From Haplomitrium mnioides (Eukaryota > Marchantiophyta > Haplomitriopsida > Calobryales), in the NCBI GenBank assembly GCA_049999725.1, contig JBNGIS010018005.1, positions 1 through 51,798 on the forward strand: 51,798 nt of DNA. Direction: 5' to 3'. Positions 46,101 to 51,798 of the stretch are shown here, piece after piece. A model generated the notes under the pieces. That model saw nothing but the letters and a program-made list of their open reading frames with translations, made no database searches and was not told the origin of the DNA. Position numbers and translations under genes: made by a program. The first letter of the stretch is position 1. Each line of letters opens with the position of its first letter.

Positions 46101-46396
46101 ATGAGCAAATCTGTGGGGTTAAACCTAACATGCATATTCTGCTCTACACATTGTTCAACTGAAATCAAATTTTTTTGAATCACTCGCACATGCATCACAT
46201 TAGATATGCACTTCGTTTTTCCATTCTCAAGTACTATTGGTATGCTACCAATCTGATGGATATGATGCATAGTAGAATCACATATCTCCACATAACCAAG
46301 AGTACTTAGATTTTTGGTTTCTTTAAACCACTCTCCATGGCTTGTCATGTGATTAGAACATGAGGAATCGACAAACCACTTATCTCCATCATTGTT
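43190..46396 (-). pseudogene. Pol of the copia element (protease, integrase, RT, RNase H)
   Basis: From the 5' side: a protease remnant next to MTSHGEWFKETKN (46,348). A gag-pre-integrase-like stretch follows (ISNVMHVRVIQKNLISVEQ). The integrase fragment has TFIDDYSRGTWIYFMK (45,712), with the first catalytic Asp. Then EQKGYKCYCPTT and VSRDVVFDE (45,205-45,100). RT starts at 44,697 with WKAAMVEEIEALHKNQTWEL and CKWVYMLK. The RT active site near 44,130 reads Y-V-S-D instead of Y-V-D-D. RNase H ends with KVHCDN and SKHIEVHYHFVREKV (43,455-43,290). Many frameshifts, and the active-site change means this copy cannot move on its own. Confidence 0.85.
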
Positions 46397-47400
46397 TTAC
46401 TTCTCATATGCTACAAATGAGTACCCATGCTGCATGACAAACAATATTTCATTATTTGCCTTGTTGGAACCTGCATAGTTCCCGTGCACTCTATTGTTTT
46501 TCATGTCATTATACTTTTTATAGCAGTACTTTCCCATGTGACTTGGCTTACCACAATAATAATAGTCTCTCCCTGAATGTTGTGTTAGGTTTCCACGTCC
46601 TCTATTACTCCCCTTGCCTCTCAACTAGCCTCTACCACTAAACTGGTTTGATTGGTGTTGCTGATTTTATGCATTGTCATTTGAATGACCTCTGCTATCA
46701 TTACTCCTACCATAGCTTCTGCCTCTTCGTCCTCTACCCCTATTAGAGTAGAATGCTTGTTCTTGACTACTTGAATTACCTCCTCCAATGTCAAGTTCTT
46801 CTGCCACTAATATAGCAATTAGATGTGAGAAAGATGCGGTTCCTTCTCTCGTTCTCATTGACACTTTGAACTATCTATATTCTTTGCCTAAGCCATTCAG
46901 GAAAATTGGCACCATGGCACTCTCCTTCACTTCTTTTCTGACATTTGCCAACTGCTCAGCTAGTGATTTGATCTTTAGGGCAAAAGTATTTACTTTTGTT
47001 TTCTCTTTTTGCAAATTACAGAGTTCCATCTATAATGCTAGCTTCCTTGCATCTAACATGATGGCATATCTCTCCTTCAAGATATCTTAAGCCTCATTGG
47101 GTGTCTTAGTTTGCTGACACATAACCCATCATCTTGTCATCGACACTTATGGTTAGCCAGCACAACAACTTATGGACCTTTCTCTATGTATGTCTTGAAG
47201 GCCTACAATTTTTTACTGGATGGGGATGGGCCTAAGGCTAGTTCAACTTCATCTTCTATGATGAAGTTCTAGTACCCTCTCCCTTTTATAAAGTTTGTCA
47301 TTCTAATTGACCAAACGTTGTAATTATTTTCTGTCAATTTCTCACTGACTATCTGAGAAATTCCGTCTACCATCTTAAACTTCATGCTTACAAGTGTGTT
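46397..47400 (-). pseudogene. Gag of the copia element
   Basis: Near 47,380 the frame reads MVDGISQIV and LTENNYNVWSIRM, the typical copia gag start. Downstream frames include SFSHLIAILVAEE (46,864 onward) and an Arg/Gly-rich tail (SNRGRGRRGRSYGRS). The zinc knuckle CGKPSHMGKYC at about 46,555 lacks its first cysteine (Tyr instead). Multiple stops lie between 46,870 and 47,350. It would package element RNA; broken here. Confidence 0.75.
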
Positions 47401-48836
47401 TTTGCCTTTCTTGACTGTTACTCAGAGATTACTCTCTGTTGATAGAACGAAAATATATATGGAGTACAACAATCAATATTTTATACCCACATTCGAGGAC
47501 TCGAATCTATGCAGTCTCTAATATTGCCTTCTTCAAATTTTGCTCTGTATTGACCGCCTTGAATGTGGTATAGTTGTATGTCACATTCTGTGACCAGCTT
47601 CAATACCACAACATTTAGAACAAGAATTCTCAATTCTGAAGTTGTGATATGCAAGGAAGAGTTGCCCTATGGTTTAATTTCCTAATATTAGCTCAAGGAA
47701 TAGATCAAGATCATGAAGCCAAATTCGTGACCTCTTGGCTCTTGCAATTGTCTTTCAACACATACAGATTGCTCTTTGTCTTCTTGCAATTTTTTTTGCT
47801 CCCTCCTTAGAAATGATCCAAATGACTCAAAAATGTTTCCTGTTCAGCACAACTTGATTTCTACCTCCACGTGTTTTTCAATCTCCTTTCTTCAAATCTT
47901 CTTCAACGAAAAAAGAGGAAGGGCTTTTTGATTGTTGCCTCTATATTACTTCAAGAGCAACTAAAATAAGCTCTTCCTTGATGCTTACCTTGCCTCCTTT
48001 GAATCTTCTTCACATGCTAACAAACCTTTGTTTCATTCTGGTGCAATTTCTTCAGCAGCTACTCAAATAGTAGACCTCCTTAATGTCTACTTCAGTGCTT
48101 CTGCTTTGATTTGTCCATATTACAGACAAAATTTTGACATTTTTTGCTGCAATTTTCTACTGCAGCCTCTTTCAGTTGATGAGCATAACTTTTTGATTTA
48201 CGCTCCAAAACACTTGATTCAACTTACAGCCTAATCAATTTGCCAGAGTGACCCTCCTCCAATTGTCCTCCTGAAATTTTTTCTTCAAATATGAGCACAC
48301 TCTTGCTCGATTTGACTCGAGCTCTTCAGCAACCCTTCTTCGAGTTGGCTGGCACAACATTTCGAGTTCTGCTTCAAAATGAATGATTCGACCTACAGTC
48401 AAATCGTCTCCTCTAGATGATTTGCTGCAATCAACAATCAGGCAGAAATTTCTGCCATATCTGCCTTGAACTTGCCTTCTTAAATTTTGCTTGCTTTTCC
48501 TTCCATCAACAAGTTTGCTTCCTTCTTCGAGCTTTGAAACCCTAAAAAACTCCAACGAGCATTCGATTCTTTAGCAAGTAGTTCCATTCTTCAGCAAAAT
48601 TTGTCACCTTGATTCTGCTTCTTCAAATTTTCAGCCAAACCATTTGATTCTTTAGGAGCAGTCTTCACCAACAACTCTAATAGTTTTTCCTGCAATCGAT
48701 TTGACACTCTGCCAATTTCCTTTTATGCCAACTATTCGACACTCTGCCGCGAGTGATGGAGGTTTGATTTTTTCTCCTTTTTTCTTTCTTGCTTCTCCTC
48801 AAATTCTTTTGTGCTCTGCAGCCACTTCTTGAAGCT
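47401..48836 (-). other. Long leader of the copia element
   Basis: About 1.4 kb between the primer site and the gag start, far longer than usual for copia. It is pyrimidine-rich on the plus strand. A minus-strand frame at 48,555-48,235 (106 codons, starting MEFFRVSKLEEGSK) has no recognised domain. It may be captured sequence or an internal insertion. Confidence 0.5.
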
Positions 48837-48848
48837 GCTTTGATACCA
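48837..48848 (-). other. Primer binding site, tRNA-iMet type
   Basis: In element sense TGGTATCAAAGC directly follows the LTR end TTACA. It differs by one base from the usual TGGTATCAGAGC of plant copia elements. Confidence 0.85.
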
Positions 48849-49065
48849 TGTAAAGATTTTTGCACTGTAATGGAACACACAATCATATAAAGAGGGTGGA
48901 GAATAGTGCGTTGTATTTCACAAGGGCTCGATGACCTCAATTTACATCATGGGGAGGAGTGCACTCCCACAACTCCAATCTGCCCCACATATAACGCTAA
49001 CTCTAACTAACCTAAGGGGGCTGCCAGATCATCTTGGCAGCTTATCAGAGCTCGATAAATTAATA
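48849..49065 (-). repeat. 5' LTR of the copia element
   Basis: 217 bp, matching 42,965-43,183 with scattered differences (for example agcacactaacc-type block against gctaactctaac). In element sense it starts TATTAATTTATC and ends CTTTACA. Confidence 0.9.
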
Positions 49066-49070
49066 AAGTC
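49066..49070. repeat. Right target-site duplication (aagtc)
   Basis: Directly follows the LTR end ATTAATA at 49,065 and matches 42,960-42,964. Confidence 0.85.
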
Positions 49071-49200
49071 TATGCGCGCATGGACTCAAGTGTCCATGCA
49101 CGCTTGGACTCAAGAGTCCATGCATGTATGGACTTGAGAGTCCAAGTGCGGATGGACTTGAGAGTTTTTGCATGTGGAATCTCAAGTCAATGCGAGTAGG
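49066..49200. repeat. Palindromic repeats, copy 2, right of the copia insertion
   Basis: The array continues after the copia element, with units such as tctatgcgcgcatggactca, gtccatgcacgcttggac and gtccatgcatgtatggac. Together with 42,866-42,964 it forms one interrupted intronic array. Confidence 0.75.
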
Positions 49201-51254
49201 GACTTGATCAACTTTAAAAAAATTCAATAAAACTTTTGAAATATAATTGAAGAAGAGGAAAATAACTTATCAACAATTTCTCAAAGCTTGAGTAGAAAGA
49301 GTACATCTTTGACTTCTTTGTGTAGATGGGATACTCCATCCTTGCCTCCTCCTAAGAGCTGCAATAGACCCATGAGAAAAAAAATTTCACCATTGCCACC
49401 AAAACTTTATGTCTCTCAAATTCACGAGACATTTCTTCAATTGAAAGCTCTTCGGCTTCAACCCGTTTCAAAACTAATATTTTAATTTTGCCAAAAAGAC
49501 CTTGAAATGACCTCCACGGTGTCCACTACATGTCATCCATTCTCAAATGTCCTTGGCTTTTGGATTTTGGCCCTTCACTTGATTTTTTTCCCACATTGTA
49601 AATATGCTATGCTATAACTCCCATAGCTCTCCACTTCAAAATGTGAGATGGAACCAATTGTCTTGAGATGTAGTAGTCTTCTCAATAGTGGAATTTAGCT
49701 TGATCTCCAAAATCTCCACCACCCATTCTCTTTTCAATTTCTAGGATGACACCATCCCACTCTCAATGTACCTCAGATGCCAATACTCGACTATAAAAGA
49801 ATCTCAAAGACCAAATCCAAATGAGTAAGAACTCATGGTGAACTCTAATAGAGTTTTTCAACCAAAAAAACCTCAAGGTCCAAGCTAAGACCAAGAGTGC
49901 AAACAAAAACCAAGCAACCAAAGAACCTAAGTGATTCAAGAGGAACTCCAGAATGAGGAGTGGGGCTAAGAAGCCCTTTTATTTATACAAGAGAAGAGGG
50001 TTTTATCCCTCTTTCTTCACTTACAAGTCACTTCTAATTCCAGCCCTAAAGGTGACTCTCTACCAAAAGTGACTTCAAATGCAAGTAACCTAAAAGTGAC
50101 TCTCCACCAAAAGTGGCTTCAAAGACAAGTAATCCAATCTTAACCCTAGAAGTGACTCACTACCACTTCCTTCACTCCTATCTATTTTCTTATAAATAGC
50201 ACAACCTTATGCTTGTACTATTACATTGATCTTTTGAATTGACGTCACTTCCAAAATGTAGCGTTGGTCGTAATTGTCATCAGTTGCAAATATGCGGGCT
50301 TCTATTGGTGTAAGCCCCACATACACATAACAACTGCAAAGCGAAAGCATAGGATTTTTTGCTCCATATTTTGTAATTAAAAGCTCCCTTGCGCCAACAC
50401 TATGACTGCCTCTTACAATCTCGTATCTGTACTTGTCAAGGTTTATAATGTCCAACTCTGACTTATCCTTTAACCCACACTTCAGGTCCACAACCACAAT
50501 AAAAAAATTGTGCACATACTTGTTTGTGAGCATTCTCTGCACTAGAAGCTCCAAAAAATTTTCATTTAGCCTTCTAATTTGGATTGGCCTCTAGTTGTCC
50601 ATCCCAAGTCTTGGAAGGTTTAGATTTTCCAACCGAATTGTAGTGGTTTTCTCTCAGACTCTACACCATTGGATTGCACACTCTCTAATCTTATTTTTGT
50701 CCTTCTCAGACATTGTCTGAGGATCCACATGCTCTTCTTCCTGAAACATCTATAGCCCATTGTGTGTTTGTCTTTTTGCTTTTAATGTTGGTGTGGGTAC
50801 GAGCTCTGACTCTACTTCCTCCTTTGAGCTGCTATAATTAGAAGATGAAGGGGCCGCAAACATGAGCTGGTTGGAGATGGAAATGGGACCGGCTCCTTCT
50901 CAACAAGGGGTGGGAGCACATGCTTCTTGTTTCTTGGAGCTTCAGCTAGCTCCATCTTCTTTCTTTATTTGGCAGCAGATGGACCACCTATTGTTGCCAA
51001 AGTCATCGAAGCCCCGCTTGGATGCGGTATAAGTTGTTGTATGTATGCGCATTGCTTCACTTTCAAAAGTTTTATATTGATGGAAAATTTATTGAAGTCC
51101 CGTTCTACTCGCTTTGTGTCTGGGTAAGTGCTGATAAAGTCTAACAAATATTGAGAAAGCCAAAAACAAAAAACAAGAAATGGTCAATGACTTAATACAA
51201 AAATTTGTCAAAAGTTTAATAAAGGATTTCGAGTGTTTCAACCTCTAGTCTAGG

Positions 51255-51392
51255 CTTAAAGATGCACTGGACTCCGTGCGCATACAGACTCCTTTTCCCT
51301 TATGCATTTGGACTTGAGAGTCCATGCTTGCATGGACTCGAGAGTCCTTGCACGCACGGATACGAGAGAACATGCAAGCATGGACTCATTAG
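51255..51392. repeat. Palindromic repeats in intron 1, copy 2
   Basis: About five units (ccgtgcgcatacagact, gtccatgcttgcatggact, gtccttgcacgcacgga, catgcaagcatggactc). They lie between exon 1 (ending 51,440) and exon 2 (starting 51,140) of the copy 2 gene, the same intron that holds the 34,265-35,152 array in copy 1. The array is much shorter here. Confidence 0.75.
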
Positions 51393-51798
51393 CAACAAAA
51401 AGTTTATAATGAATGAAAAGAAAAACTTATTAGTCTCACCTTGTCACGTTGAAAGCCAACTGCAGATCTTTTGTAAAGATATCTCTGGGCTTCATCTCGT
51501 TGAAGCATAATTTCTTTAGTGAAGCCTTGAAAAGAGTAATCAATGATTTTGACTACATAAGTAGCCATATGTAGGCTCTGTGCCCCTCTCGAATCATCAC
51601 AATTTGGGCCAAAAGACCCATGTTAAAATTTTCACCTTTCCCGTGAAAAAAAGTAAATGTGATGGTCAATGTCATTTATTGTTCCACAGCAAACTAGCCG
51701 TTCATAGGCTAGTTTTTGTGGCTCAAGAACTTTCAAAACATCTAAATACTGATGAGGCTTCGATTGAGCTGGTTTGGAGTATTGGCATGTGATGTCAT

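Larger units (their letters stand above)
42965..49065 (-). mobile_element. Ty1/copia retrotransposon, degraded
   Basis: A 6.1-kb element with ~218-bp LTRs, 5-bp target duplications, a tRNA-iMet-type primer site and a polypurine tract. Domains on the minus strand are in copia order: gag, protease, integrase, RT, RNase H. Many stops and frame changes. The LTR ends are TA...CA in element sense rather than TG...CA. It splits the palindrome-array intron of the copy 2 methyltransferase gene. Confidence 0.9.
41291..51798. mobile_element. Unit 2 (partial) of the same putative transposon
   Basis: This is the second direct copy of the unit. It starts with the same AT-rich block as base 1 of the window (shared words include ccattgcaaactcattc and tcaaacatatttcaaaatag). 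It continues through the methyltransferase-motif exons and, after the copia insertion at 42,965-49,065, through the ParB-like exon to the gene's first exon, where the window ends. The plus-strand partner gene would lie beyond the window. The two copies differ at many positions and by indels, so the duplication is not recent. Confidence 0.6.
41990..51798 (-). pseudogene. ParB-like/amino-methyltransferase gene, copy 2, interrupted by a copia element
   Basis: Exon 1 runs from beyond the window edge to 51,440 (donor AAG|GTGAGA). Exon 2 (51,140 to 49,271, acceptor TTGTTAG) carries the best-preserved ParB-like stretch at 50,554-50,207: RRLNENFLELLVQRML, YEIVRGSHSVGA, CYVYVGLTPIEA and FATDDN. Its donor is mutated to ATAAGT, where copy 1 has GTAAGT. 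The next intron contains palindromic repeats and the copia insertion (42,965-49,065). Exon 3 (42,796-42,238, donor GTGAAT) has IGDISYGYNL, KHDNSEPF and FWSFVIIYSSQQ. Exon 4 begins at 42,142 after TACTACAG (GPRIAHTHKY, stop, IVGY). The motif-I segment seen in copy 1 was not found. Conserved exon borders between copies show that this is a real spliced gene family; this copy is degraded. Confidence 0.6.

Overview
The window is repeat-dense eukaryotic nuclear DNA, most likely from a land plant (or close streptophyte) with a large genome. The plant signals are a Ty3/gypsy element with a tRNA-Asp-type primer binding site, a Ty1/copia element with a tRNA-iMet-type site, very long LTRs, and spliced genes with short introns. 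I see no rRNA, tRNA or clear host housekeeping gene. Nearly everything is nested mobile DNA, and most coding frames are broken. The species cannot be told from the sequence.

The oldest layer is a roughly 10 kb unit present twice in direct orientation. Unit 1 spans 1 to about 41,290 and is stretched by later insertions. Unit 2 spans about 41,291 to the window end. The unit carries two divergently transcribed genes. On the minus strand is a multi-exon gene with a ParB-like domain followed by motifs of an N6-adenine/N4-cytosine-type methyltransferase. On the plus strand is a large transposase-like gene of an uncharacterised family that I recall as DUF7869. Arrays of a short palindrome (core ATGCGCGCAT) fill the same two introns of the methyltransferase gene in both units. 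This looks like a large DNA transposon that carries its own methyltransferase.

Unit 1 is broken at 4,888-33,384 by an LTR retrotransposon (5-bp target duplication attct) with a 4.2-kb 3' LTR and a remnant of pol at 27,347-28,878. Two further elements sit in its 5' LTR. One (6,929-18,186, minus strand) is a Ty3/gypsy element whose polyprotein reads gag, protease, a DNA cytosine-5 methyltransferase domain, reverse transcriptase, RNase H, integrase and a C-terminal PHD finger. The other (18,280-27,276, minus strand) is a non-coding element with two 4.2-kb LTRs around only about 530 bp. Unit 1 also carries a fragment of the LTR/leader sequence of the first of these at about 1,830-2,927. Unit 2 is interrupted at 42,965-49,065 by a decayed Ty1/copia element (target duplication aagtc).

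The main result is two unrelated mobile elements in one locus that each carry a DNA methyltransferase: a cytosine-5 enzyme plus a PHD reader in a retrotransposon, and a ParB-like/amino-methyltransferase gene in a putative DNA transposon. Both are pseudogenes here, so intact relatives elsewhere in the genome are needed to establish function.
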